Of a stretch of DNA of 29,181 nucleotides, positions 1 to 7,485 are shown in pieces (the stretch's first letter is position 1; each line of letters opens with the position of its first letter). The DNA comes from JAJDYQ01 sp942491945 (GTDB lineage: Bacteria > Pseudomonadota > Gammaproteobacteria > JAJDYQ01): NCBI GenBank assembly GCA_942491945.1, contig CALODD010000011.1, forward strand, positions 1 to 29,181. Reading direction: 5' to 3'. Made by a program: the position numbers and the translations under genes. The notes below the pieces were generated by a model, which saw only the letters and a list, made by a program, of their open reading frames with translations, was not told where the DNA came from and ran no database searches.

Positions 1-425
1 AAGCCGCGTTGGAGTTGAGTAATACGGGTCACCTGGCTGTATCGACTCTGCATGCTAATAACGCGAATCAGGCTCTAGAGCGCGTGATTAATATGTTCCC
101 ACAGAATCTGCACAAACAGTTGTTTATGGATATGTCATTAAACCTGGTATCGGTTATCTCTCAACGCCTGGTTACAGGTGTTGACGGTAAGCGTTGTGCG
201 GCGATTGAAGTTTTGATTAATACCCCTCATATTGCAGAATTGATATTAAAGGGTGAAATTGGCGAAGTGAAAGAGGCCATGGAATCAAGTGGTGCAAAAG
301 GTATGGTGCATTTTGATGGCGCCCTGTATAACCTGTTTAAGGAAGGTCGTATTAGTATGGATGAAGCATTGGCTAATGCGGATTCCAAGACTAACCTTGA
401 AGCTAAGATTAACTTTGGTGAGTAA
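1..425 (+). CDS. pilU: Type IV pilus retraction ATPase PilU, 3' part only
   Basis: This is the C-terminal part of a secretion-superfamily ATPase of the PilT/PilU type, cut by the left edge; the open frame runs in from base 3. The visible part starts just before the TGHLAVSTLHANNA segment, the His-box region that closes the nucleotide site in PilT-like ATPases. It continues through SLNLVSVISQRL and AAIEVLINTP, which follow PilU rather than PilT in my recollection of the families. PilU is a cytoplasmic hexameric motor that helps PilT depolymerise pili during twitching. The gene ends in TAA and is followed 12 bp later by a small gene on the same strand. Its presence fits the Chp chemosensory cluster at 11-22 kb, which controls the same pili. 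The Walker A motif lies outside the window, so completeness cannot be judged. Confidence 0.88.
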   Translation, partial: AALELSNTGHLAVSTLHANNANQALERVINMFPQNLHKQLFMDMSLNLVSVISQRLVTGVDGKRCAAIEVLINTPHIAELILKGEIGEVKEAMESSGAKGMVHFDGALYNLFKEGRISMDEALANADSKTNLEAKINFGE

Positions 426-437
426 CGGAGAAAGACT

Positions 438-632
438 ATGTCTGATGGTGTCGCTTACTATGTTGTTTATGCTGGCTTAATAGCGGGAGAAACCCGTTTT
501 GGGTCACAAAAAGTTTTAAGCCCAGTACCTTTTGATAATGAAGATATTATTCATGAGGTTGCGAAGCAGATTAAAGAGCAGAAGCATTTTATGGACGTCA
601 CCATTATCAACTGGAAAGAGTTGAAAGGTTAA
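438..632 (+). CDS. Small protein of unknown function downstream of pilU
   Basis: A 64-residue reading frame starts with ATG, with GGAGAA 7 bp upstream, and lies 12 bp after the pilU stop, so it is probably co-transcribed with pilU. I do not recognise the family. The sequence is soluble in character, with no signal peptide or membrane segment. It begins MSDGVAYYVVYAGLIAGETR and ends in a charged alpha-helical stretch followed by a VTIINWKEL strand-like end. The good ribosome-binding site and operon position support a real gene; the function is unknown. Its stop lies 4 bp from the stop of the convergent gene on the other strand. Confidence 0.6.
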   Translation: MSDGVAYYVVYAGLIAGETRFGSQKVLSPVPFDNEDIIHEVAKQIKEQKHFMDVTIINWKELKG

Positions 633-636
633 TTCA

Positions 637-1335
637 CTAAAATCGTTTTTTAAGTTTTTCTTCAGATAGTCTATCTTCTAAATATTTTACTGTGTTCGGC
701 GTGAGCTCATATTGACTATTTTCGCCCAGTGTGATCTTGTCATTCTTCATTAAATACTGGATGTATTCATTCAAATTGGTCGAATAGAAAGGTTTGTAGT
801 AGTTACTGGCCTTTTTAATCTCTGCATCAATATCATCCACAGACCATTTCTTCTCTTGCAGCGCGATGTGCATATGTGCGCAGGCCGCGTAGATTATATC
901 GTGACCCGTTCGCCAACCGATTTCTTTTGCGATGAATTCAGTTGTTAGTCGTTCCTGAAATGGTGTTAGCGATCTTTGCGGTGATATTTTTTCGGGTTCA
1001 GGGTTGGGTGCAGGAGGAGGTGGTGCTTCTGAGGCGCTTGAAATAACGGGTATTTCCACGGTTAATTCGGGATTGGGTTCCTGTTTGGGCTTGCCGCTAG
1101 TGGCATTAATGCTGACAACGATGCGAGAGGAGTTGCCAGTAATATCTAGTATATCGCCTTCCACGCCCTCTAATGATGCAATTTCGGCTATAGCAATGCC
1201 CTGGCTTTCTAATACTTTTGCAATTTTTTCGGGTAATAGCTTCGGATTTAAGCGCAGCACGGAAAGCGGCATTGATATCTGTTTATCAGCGGTATCGCTC
1301 CCGTTTTTATAGATATTGACTTCCAGCTGACTCAT
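637..1335 (-). CDS. Uncharacterised two-domain protein with a proline-rich linker
   Basis: A 232-residue protein that I cannot assign to a family. Residues 1-75 look like a small alpha/beta domain containing LLPEKIAKVLESQGIAIAEI. Residues 80-120 form a low-complexity linker rich in Pro, Glu and Ala (PPPPAPNPEPEK). Residues 120-232 are mostly helical and end with a segment, NSQYELTPNTVKYLEDRL, that resembles the wing and last helix of a winged-helix fold. No signal peptide or membrane helix is visible, so it is probably cytoplasmic. The start is the only ATG that keeps the N-terminal domain, but no good ribosome-binding site precedes it. It lies 79 bp downstream of the small lipoprotein gene on the same strand and may be the last gene of that transcript. 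DNA binding is only a guess from the shape of the C-terminus. Confidence 0.7.
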   Translation of the reverse strand: MSQLEVNIYKNGSDTADKQISMPLSVLRLNPKLLPEKIAKVLESQGIAIAEIASLEGVEGDILDITGNSSRIVVSINATSGKPKQEPNPELTVEIPVISSASEAPPPPAPNPEPEKISPQRSLTPFQERLTTEFIAKEIGWRTGHDIIYAACAHMHIALQEKKWSVDDIDAEIKKASNYYKPFYSTNLNEYIQYLMKNDKITLGENSQYELTPNTVKYLEDRLSEEKLKKRF

Positions 1336-1414
1336 ATTAATTGATTAATCATTGTTGTTGCGTTCATTCTAGCAATAGCCAACAGTGAAAAACCAGATGT
1401 TAATAATGTTTTCG

Positions 1415-1828
1415 TTATTTCAGGTCAGGCAAACCGGTATTGAGTTTCCAGTTTTTGCCCTCGCTTTGCCAGATCCATGTTTGTTGTTGGGTTGTTTCTC
1501 TGATGACTCCTCGGTTAGTGACATAGTAGCTAACTGTTACATTACCCGATATGTTTTCCTGTGCTTCGTCGACAATCCAGTTAATAGGGGTTACACCAGA
1601 AATTCTAATCTCTTTTAACTTTGTTGCATGCGATAACGATGGAGCAACGTGCTCTGGGGTCATAAAACCAGTTACTTCAGGGAAATGTCCCCAGCGCAGG
1701 TGTTTGGCATACAAACGAAATGTCTCTTCAAACTTGGTCATCCTGTCTCTGGCCTGTAGTTCATTGCAGCCCGTTAATGTGAGAATGTAAATCAGTAATA
1801 GTAGAGGCAATGTGACTAGCTTGTTCAT
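1415..1828 (-). CDS. Small predicted lipoprotein
   Basis: A 137-residue protein with a clear lipoprotein signal: a short basic start (MNK), a leucine-rich core, and the lipobox LTGC with the lipidated cysteine at residue 21. The mature part of about 117 residues includes RYAKHLRWGHF-like and TWIWQSEGKNWKLNTG segments, a pattern often seen in small periplasmic domains that end in a W-rich strand. I do not recognise a named family. The start at 1828 was chosen over a longer frame (to 1885) because it places the signal peptide at the N-terminus and has GGAAG upstream. It begins 13 bp after the stop of the PyrK-like gene, so it is probably the distal gene of the pyr transcript. Nothing in the sequence links its function to pyrimidines. 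Confidence 0.75.
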   Translation of the reverse strand: MNKLVTLPLLLLIYILTLTGCNELQARDRMTKFEETFRLYAKHLRWGHFPEVTGFMTPEHVAPSLSHATKLKEIRISGVTPINWIVDEAQENISGNVTVSYYVTNRGVIRETTQQQTWIWQSEGKNWKLNTGLPDLK

Positions 1829-1841
1829 AGGATGCTTCCGG

Positions 1842-2726
1842 TTATAGATTAACTGTTTCAGCATTAAATACAGGGCCGTCAACACAGACGCGTTTCATTG
1901 CTGGTCCAATATCGGTTTCAACTTCTACGACACAACCGGCACAACCACCTACGGCGCAGGCCATGAATTCTTCCAGCGATATCTGGCAGGCAACATTGTA
2001 CTTCTGTGCAAGTGTTTTAACCGCAGCTAGCATAGGGTGCGGGCCACAACTGAATATCTCGACGAGTGCTAGCTGGTCTAGAGAAAGCGTTTGTAAAACC
2101 TGATCGGCCAGTTCAGTGACATAACCCTGGTGGCAGCCAGCGTAATTGTTGAGACTGGCGAGGCGAGAGGAAATGTTGAGTGTTTCAATATCTGTAATCG
2201 CTGAGTTGATGGTCTTATCTATGCCGGGCATAGGATGACTGGAATCAATCTGTTGAAAAGGGAAAGGTGACTCAGAACCCATAAATACATAGGTATTAGC
2301 AACGTCCTGCTTGAAATTGCGAGCAATTGTTTCTGCAAGAAATATCATTGGCGGAATACCAACGCCGCCACCAATAAGTAAGCGTATGGGTTTGTCCTCA
2401 TTTAATGTAAAGGGCAATCCAATAGGCCCCATCAGGCTGAGTGATGTTCCCTTCGTCTGGCGAGCTAACATTTCCGTACCATGACCTACTTCTTTGTAAA
2501 GTAAGTCAATCCAGCCTTCGGCGGGGTTCGTTCGCATGATCGATAGTGGTCGACGCAGGGGTAATGATGCATCGCATTGTATGTGAACAAATTGTCCCTC
2601 AATGGCATCTCTGGCGCACTCAGGTGACTGGAGACGAATAATATGTTGCCCATCCTCGAAGTGCTGATGACTCAGAACGATACTGTCTTCGACTGAAATG
2701 GTTTCGCGATGTGCTGGTTGGTTCAT
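1842..2726 (-). CDS. Dihydroorotate dehydrogenase electron-transfer subunit-like protein (PyrK-type)
   Basis: A 294-residue ferredoxin-reductase-like protein. The N-terminal barrel carries RRPLSIM (about residues 58-64), the FAD-binding RxYS-type motif. A nucleotide-binding part follows with IGGGVGIPPMIFLAE. The C-terminus has four cysteines, C257, C262, C265 and C281, spaced C-x4-C-x2-C-x15-C as in the [2Fe-2S] site of PyrK. In Gram-positive bacteria PyrK passes electrons from the class 1B dihydroorotate dehydrogenase to NAD. It follows the dihydroorotase-like gene by 19 bp, which ties it to pyrimidine synthesis. No pyrD lies in the window. Most gammaproteobacteria use the quinone-linked class 2 enzyme, so the partner of this protein is uncertain and the gene symbol is left blank. 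Confidence 0.85.
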   Translation of the reverse strand: MNQPAHRETISVEDSIVLSHQHFEDGQHIIRLQSPECARDAIEGQFVHIQCDASLPLRRPLSIMRTNPAEGWIDLLYKEVGHGTEMLARQTKGTSLSLMGPIGLPFTLNEDKPIRLLIGGGVGIPPMIFLAETIARNFKQDVANTYVFMGSESPFPFQQIDSSHPMPGIDKTINSAITDIETLNISSRLASLNNYAGCHQGYVTELADQVLQTLSLDQLALVEIFSCGPHPMLAAVKTLAQKYNVACQISLEEFMACAVGGCAGCVVEVETDIGPAMKRVCVDGPVFNAETVNL

Positions 2727-2745
2727 GGTGAATGATGTTCAGTGT

Positions 2746-4029
2746 TTATACTTGTTGGCCTTGCAGCAAGGTATGTGTGACTTTGCCGTGGAATTGCCAG
2801 TTATCGAAAGGTGAATTATTGCCTCGGCTCAGCATATCGGCTGTGTTGAAAGTCCAGCTCGCTTCAGGGTCGATAATCGTTATATCCGCAGCGGTGCCTG
2901 TAGAAAGTGAGCCGCCTGCGATACCTAGAATATTAGCGGGTTGTTGAGTGATGGCTGTGATCGCCTGATCCAGGGTGAGTATTTTATCCTGCACGAGCTT
3001 CAGGGTTAGAGGAACGAAAGTCTCAAGTGCGCTAATACCGGGTTCTGTCTCAGCAAAAGGCGCCAGCTTGGCGTCGCGTTCGTGTGGCTGATGATCGGAG
3101 CATATAACACCGATTACGCCATCAGCGACCGCCTGCCGCAATGCTTCTTTGTCGCGCATCGTGCGTAGAGGGGGGATGACATGGGTCTGGGCATTAAAGC
3201 CAACCAGGTCGTTCTCAGTTAAATAAAGTTGGTGGGCAGAAACATCGGCCGTGACATCCAGGCCCTGTTGTTGTGCCTGGGCAATTAATTTGACGGCAGC
3301 AGCAGTTGAAAGGCGTCCAAAGTGTGCGCTGACGCCGGTGGTTTCGACCAGTGCCAGATCGCGGGAAATTGAGATAACTTCCGATGCAGCCGGGATACCG
3401 TTTAAGCCCATGCGTGATGACACCTGGCCTTCATGGGCGCAACCGCCTGTTGATAGATGCGGATCCTGCGTGCCAAGAAATACCTTAAGATCATGGCTTG
3501 CTGCATATTCCATGATGTTACGCATCATCAGGTTGTCAGCAATGGCGCGGTCAGCATTACTTACACCGACGCAGCCAGCTTTTTTGAGTGCGGCAAACTC
3601 GCTTAATTGTGTGCCCTTTAATTCAATTGTCATGGCGCCAAGGATGTGGATCGTTGGTGCGGTGACTGATTGAGCTTTTTGCTGAATCAGGTCGACAACT
3701 GCGGGTGTATCGATAACGGGTAGGGTATCGGCCTGTAAACAAACCTGAGTGATACCGCTGCGAAGGGCTGCGATGGATTCATGTCGTATGTCGGCTTTGT
3801 GTTCATGCCCCGGTTCACGAAAGCGCGCACAGAGATCAATGACACCAGGAATAACATACTGCCCTTCGGCATCTATGATTTCGTTGTCATTAACTTTGCT
3901 GGCAACATCACTAGCATCGGTTAAATTACCAGCTTTATCTATCCATATGTCCTGAATCGAATCGATTTCGTTGGCCGGATCGATGACTCGGCCATTCTTA
4001 ATGAGGCGTATGCATTGATCTGATGTCAT
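2746..4029 (-). CDS. pyrC': Dihydroorotase-like protein PyrC', probably non-catalytic
   Basis: A 427-residue amidohydrolase of the dihydroorotase family. Catalytic dihydroorotases read DLHxHxREPG at the first metal site. Here residues 65-74 read DLCARFREPG, so both histidines of the HxH pair are lost (C67 and R69). Other family features remain: H236 in AHFGRLST, H266 in SAHQLYLTE, and D312 in SDHQPH. This matches the pyrC' (PyrX) product of Pseudomonas, which does not make dihydroorotate but is needed to assemble the large aspartate carbamoyltransferase complex. It overlaps pyrB by 4 bp (ATGA), so the two are probably translated together. A catalytic pyrC is expected elsewhere in the genome. 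Loss of catalysis is inferred from missing ligands. Confidence 0.9.
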   Translation of the reverse strand: MTSDQCIRLIKNGRVIDPANEIDSIQDIWIDKAGNLTDASDVASKVNDNEIIDAEGQYVIPGVIDLCARFREPGHEHKADIRHESIAALRSGITQVCLQADTLPVIDTPAVVDLIQQKAQSVTAPTIHILGAMTIELKGTQLSEFAALKKAGCVGVSNADRAIADNLMMRNIMEYAASHDLKVFLGTQDPHLSTGGCAHEGQVSSRMGLNGIPAASEVISISRDLALVETTGVSAHFGRLSTAAAVKLIAQAQQQGLDVTADVSAHQLYLTENDLVGFNAQTHVIPPLRTMRDKEALRQAVADGVIGVICSDHQPHERDAKLAPFAETEPGISALETFVPLTLKLVQDKILTLDQAITAITQQPANILGIAGGSLSTGTAADITIIDPEASWTFNTADMLSRGNNSPFDNWQFHGKVTHTLLQGQQV

Positions 4030-4994
4030 TCCGCCTCCTGTGATTGTTTCTGCATGACCATCGACAGCACCGCCATGCGGATAGCGATACCGTGTGTGAC
4101 CTGTTCGAGGATGACGGACTGTGCGCCATCGGCGACTGTCGAAGACATTTCAACGCCGCGGTTAATTGGGCCGGGGTGCATCACCATCGCATCAGGCTTG
4201 GCAAGAGCCAGTCGATCAGAGGTGAGACCATACTGATAGTAATATTCGTGTTCGCTAGGCAGACGACCGCTTTGCATACGTTCTTTCTGCAGGCGTAACA
4301 TGATGACGACATCGGCATCCTTTAGTCCTTCGTCTAGGGAATGAAAAACCTTAACGCCAAGGTTTTCAACATCAACTGGTAGCAGAGTTTGTGGCGCGAT
4401 GACTCGGATTTCCCCGGTCATGAGTGTGTTGAGGGCGTGAATCTGCGAGCGTGCGACACGCGAATGCAGGATGTCACCGACAATGGCAACACGCAGTGCG
4501 CCAAAGTCAGGTTTATGCCGACGGATTGTGAAGACATCGAGCATAGCCTGAGTTGGGTGTGCATGGCGGCCATCTCCGGCGTTGATGATGCTGATATGCG
4601 GTGCCGCATGTTGTGCGATGAAATGTGCGGTGCCACTTTGTAAATGCCGGACAACAAACATGTCGACATGCATGGCTTCAAGATTGCGTAGAGTATCGAG
4701 TAATGACTCCCCCTTTTTTGTCGCAGATGCGTCAATCGACATATTAAGGACATCTGCTGAGAGTCGTTTTGCAGCAAGCTCAAAGGTTGTTCGTGTGCGT
4801 GTGCTGGGCTCGAAAAATAAATTAGCGACCGTTTTGCCTCGAAGTAGCGGAACTTTCTTCACGCTTCTATCCGTAACACCGGTGAGTGATTCGGCTGTAT
4901 CGAGAATAGATAACAGCATTTCACGTTTCAGACCCTCTATGGTCAGGAAATGTTTAAGTCGGCCTCGCTCATCGAGTTGTATGCCGGGCGTCAT
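4026..4994 (-). CDS. pyrB: Aspartate carbamoyltransferase catalytic subunit
   Basis: A 322-residue enzyme that joins carbamoyl phosphate and aspartate to N-carbamoyl-L-aspartate, the first committed step of pyrimidine synthesis. The carbamoyl phosphate loop FEPSTRTRTTFELAAKRL is near residue 60. The active-site loop lysine follows in SIDASATKKGESL. HAHPTQAMLD and HPGPINRGVEMSS cover the rest of the site. The start overlaps the end of pyrR by 4 bp (ATGA) and the end overlaps pyrC' by 4 bp. That arrangement (pyrR-pyrB-pyrC') is known from Pseudomonas, whose enzyme is a dodecamer of PyrB and PyrC' and lacks PyrI. No pyrI is present here either. Motifs and length are complete. Confidence 0.97.
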   Translation of the reverse strand: MTPGIQLDERGRLKHFLTIEGLKREMLLSILDTAESLTGVTDRSVKKVPLLRGKTVANLFFEPSTRTRTTFELAAKRLSADVLNMSIDASATKKGESLLDTLRNLEAMHVDMFVVRHLQSGTAHFIAQHAAPHISIINAGDGRHAHPTQAMLDVFTIRRHKPDFGALRVAIVGDILHSRVARSQIHALNTLMTGEIRVIAPQTLLPVDVENLGVKVFHSLDEGLKDADVVIMLRLQKERMQSGRLPSEHEYYYQYGLTSDRLALAKPDAMVMHPGPINRGVEMSSTVADGAQSVILEQVTHGIAIRMAVLSMVMQKQSQEAE

Positions 4995-5509
4995 GTGGTT
5001 TCAATGACCTCCATGCTGATGGGGGAAGGACCGGATAGCTTGATTTGCTGATTTGCTTCAAGCTGGACTTTAGAACCAACTACATCTGCAGTAATTGGTA
5101 GCTGTCTGCCATCTCGTTCGATAAGGACCGTCAGAATAATTGAAGCGGGTCGCCCGTAATCAAAGATTTCATTCATCGCCGCGCGTATGGTGCGCCCGGT
5201 ATATAAAACATCATCAACAAGAATAATATGGCGGTTATCGACATCAAAGGGGACTTCCGATGGCCGAACTTCGGGGTTAAAGCCGATACGCGAAAAGTCG
5301 TCGCGATAAAATGAAATGTCCAGTGTGCCGAGAGGAATGTCCTGTTCCATCCTTTCTCGAATGGCTTCCGCAACCCATACTCCGCCGGTATGGATGCCGA
5401 TCATGAGCGGGTCGTCGATAGCGTTGCGTTGTAAATGGGAATTGAGCGAGGATGCGAGTTGGTCCAGCGTGTTCGTCGTATCGTGCTCAGCTATCGTCAT
5501 ATTGACCAT
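4991..5509 (-). CDS. pyrR: PyrR: uracil phosphoribosyltransferase / pyr regulator
   Basis: A type I phosphoribosyltransferase of about 172 residues. The PRPP-binding motif is IILVDDVLYTGRTIRAA, and SFYRDDFSRIG upstream is typical of PyrR. In Bacillus PyrR binds pyr mRNA and causes attenuation. In Pseudomonas-type operons its regulatory role is less clear, and I see no PyrR-type attenuator in the leader here. The ATG at 5509 was chosen; a second ATG at 5500 is equally possible because neither has a strong ribosome-binding site. The gene overlaps the end of ruvX by about 23 bp and its stop overlaps the pyrB start, so it sits inside a translationally coupled run. Confidence 0.92.
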   Translation of the reverse strand: MVNMTIAEHDTTNTLDQLASSLNSHLQRNAIDDPLMIGIHTGGVWVAEAIRERMEQDIPLGTLDISFYRDDFSRIGFNPEVRPSEVPFDVDNRHIILVDDVLYTGRTIRAAMNEIFDYGRPASIILTVLIERDGRQLPITADVVGSKVQLEANQQIKLSGPSPISMEVIETT

Positions 5510-5930
5510 CAAACCAGGTTTGCAGAATCACGGCTGCTGCCGTGTCGTCGAGTGCGCGTATTCTCCTGCTTGTCGACTGAGAGAGCAAGTCTTTCGCGGC
5601 ATGTGAGCTCAAATGTTCATCAATAAAATATACCGGAAGCTTAAATTGTTGTTCTAGCTCTGCTGCGAAGTTCTTGATGCGCTTTAGGTGAGGTGTGATC
5701 TTGCCATCAGCGGTATACGGCATGCCGACAACAAAGCCCACCGGCAACCATTCATTGATCGTCTTCTCGATCTCTTTCCAGTCGATGTTTTTATGTGATG
5801 TGATGATGGTGAGTGGATTGGCCGATCGGCTAATGGTGTTGCCGCTAGCGACACCAATACGTCTCTGCCCGTAATCAAATGCGAGGTAAGTGCCTGGTTT
5901 ATGCCTGGTTGCAACCGACTCTTCAGGCAT
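5487..5930 (-). CDS. ruvX: RuvX/YqgF family RNase H-like protein (pre-16S rRNA nuclease)
   Basis: A 147-residue protein of the YqgF fold. The first acidic site is in AFDYGQRRIGVASG (about residues 17-30), followed by VGMPYTADG, the IDEHLSSHAA segment, and the C-terminal DDTAAAVILQTW with a catalytic aspartate pair. These are the conserved RNase H-like motifs of the family. YqgF is implicated in maturation of the 5' end of 16S rRNA and was earlier proposed as a Holliday junction resolvase. The ATG overlaps the end of yqgE by 8 bp and the 3' end overlaps pyrR, so it is inside the tonB-to-pyr gene run. Adjacency to yqgE is a very common arrangement in Proteobacteria. Confidence 0.95.
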   Translation of the reverse strand: MPEESVATRHKPGTYLAFDYGQRRIGVASGNTISRSANPLTIITSHKNIDWKEIEKTINEWLPVGFVVGMPYTADGKITPHLKRIKNFAAELEQQFKLPVYFIDEHLSSHAAKDLLSQSTSRRIRALDDTAAAVILQTWFDGQYDDS

Positions 5931-6489
5931 GGCCAGCCTGGCTGTGTATCTGCTCGATATCTATACCAATGAGTTGAGCGGCCTTATTCCAGCAGCCGAT
6001 GCCATCATTTCTGAACAGGAGGCCGTCGTCTGCTGGCCCAGATAACCAGGCGTTTTCCAATAACTCGTCTTCCAGCTGTTGAGCGCCCCAGCCAGCATAG
6101 CCCAGTATAAGACGGAAATTTACAGGGCCTACATCGTGGCCAATGGCTTCCAGGATATCCATTGATGTTGTGACAGACAGATTATCTTTTACCGGCATAG
6201 ACGCATCCCATTCAGCCGGCCCTGTATGTAAAACAAAACCGCGCTCTGTTTCTACCGGGCCACCGGTGAGTACAGGTTCGTGCAGGGTTCTGAAATCTGA
6301 TTTGTGGTTTATCTCAACCTGTTTATATAACTCACCCATGGTGATGCCGATCGGCCGGTTGATAACGAAACCCATAGCACCTTCGTCATTATGTTCGCAG
6401 ATGTAGGTGACAGTATGATCGAAATGCGGATTGACCATGTCCGGCATGGCGATGAGAAAGTGATTCGCTAGTGAGGTGTAGCCGGTCAT
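5923..6489 (-). CDS. yqgE: YqgE/AlgH family protein
   Basis: A protein of the UPF0301 (YqgE/AlgH) family, cytoplasmic and of unknown biochemical function. Diagnostic segments are ANHFLIAMPDM at the start, HNDEGAMGFVINRP, VLTGGPVETERGFVLH, and LGYAGWGAQQLEDEL. The start at 6489 gives 188 residues, the usual family length. The frame is open to 6534 with a TTG, and an ATG at 6519 is a possible longer start. None has a strong ribosome-binding site, so the choice rests on length. It is transcribed ahead of ruvX with an 8-bp overlap. In Pseudomonas the orthologue AlgH lies in the same position between ruvX and tonB3. Confidence 0.93.
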   Translation of the reverse strand: MTGYTSLANHFLIAMPDMVNPHFDHTVTYICEHNDEGAMGFVINRPIGITMGELYKQVEINHKSDFRTLHEPVLTGGPVETERGFVLHTGPAEWDASMPVKDNLSVTTSMDILEAIGHDVGPVNFRLILGYAGWGAQQLEDELLENAWLSGPADDGLLFRNDGIGCWNKAAQLIGIDIEQIHSQAGHA

Positions 6490-6572
6490 GTGCACAGTAT
6501 CCAGCTGGGGAGGGGGCATGACAAGTCTTGACAAGGTAAACAGTTGTTAGATGAGAGACGGTTAGCTCCCCG

Positions 6573-7478
6573 CTAGTTACCTCGGTCTAGCCAGGTGTTG
6601 GCGCTGGTGAATTCCCAGGTGCGGGTGATATAAAGGATGTCAACTGGGGCGCCATTTTCCTGGATGCTGTCCGGAATACGCGCATAAGGCGCCCCCAGTT
6701 TGACGACGCGGACTGCGGCATCATCTAATACCGGATGACCTGATTTGCGTTGCATGATGATTTCTCGTATTGAGCCATCTTTATTAATGCCAACCGTTAA
6801 TTGTAAACGGCCGGATAGTTTTTGGCGGCGCGCTTCATCTGGGTAGTTTAAATTTCCGATGCGTTCCACTTTGCGCGTCCAGGCCGTCATGTATGCAGCC
6901 GGTGCGAACTCACGAGTACTGGCATTGATATGTTTTTTCCTCGGGCGACTGGCGTAATGCTCGATCTTCTTATTGATTTCCGCAGTCAGGCTGGCGATTT
7001 CCAGGCTACGGCTAATCAACTTTCGCGTGTCTTCGACTTTCTTTTTCTGCGTTTTTTGTTTTTTATCGGGTTTGGAAAGAACAATGTCTTTGCCCCTGGT
7101 GCTGGTGATGAGCTTTTTCTTAACGACCTTTTTCTCTACCGGTTTTTGAGCGACCGGCTTGGGAATAGTTTTGCTGATGCTATTGTTTGGTTTTAGCGAT
7201 GGGCCTTTAACGGGTTTACTGGGTTTGGTTTTTTTCTCCAGTGTGCCGCCACCTTCCTGATTTGCTTGTGCAAGATAGTCGGCTTTTTCCGGAGGAGTTA
7301 TCGATTTACTTTGAACAAGAATAATATCGAGTGTTGGAAGAGGCTTTTCGGGCTCAGGTTGCGCGGTACTGAAACTGATACCAAGAATAATCAGGCCGTG
7401 TATCAACGCGCCCAGAAATAGCATCATGCCGAGACGATCAGCGGGTGTTACAGCTGGGGTGACCTGAACTGACGACAT
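6573..7478 (-). CDS. tonB: TonB-like energy transducer protein
   Basis: A 301-residue inner-membrane protein with the TonB layout. One N-terminal membrane segment lies at about residues 17-38 (GMMLFLGALIHGLIILGISF). A Pro- and Lys-rich periplasmic spacer covers roughly 75-165, with repeats of K, P and V. The C-terminal TonB domain begins at NYPDEARRQKLSGRLQLTVG and contains DGSIREI and SGHPVLDDAAVRVV. TonB passes energy from ExbB/ExbD to outer-membrane receptors; in the Pseudomonas neighbourhood the matching gene is tonB3, which affects twitching motility. The start codon is only 7 bp from the edge of an inverted-repeat element, and no good ribosome-binding site is visible, so a later start (residue 18, the GMMLFL methionines) cannot be excluded. 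A gap of 83 bp separates it from yqgE. Confidence 0.9.
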   Translation of the reverse strand: MSSVQVTPAVTPADRLGMMLFLGALIHGLIILGISFSTAQPEPEKPLPTLDIILVQSKSITPPEKADYLAQANQEGGGTLEKKTKPSKPVKGPSLKPNNSISKTIPKPVAQKPVEKKVVKKKLITSTRGKDIVLSKPDKKQKTQKKKVEDTRKLISRSLEIASLTAEINKKIEHYASRPRKKHINASTREFAPAAYMTAWTRKVERIGNLNYPDEARRQKLSGRLQLTVGINKDGSIREIIMQRKSGHPVLDDAAVRVVKLGAPYARIPDSIQENGAPVDILYITRTWEFTSANTWLDRGN

Positions 7479-7485
7479 ATGGTTA

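Noticed and set aside
2746..4029. Calling this gene an active dihydroorotase
   Set aside because: The HxH metal ligands are replaced by Cys and Arg, and the pyrR-pyrB-pyrC' context is that of the non-catalytic paralogue.
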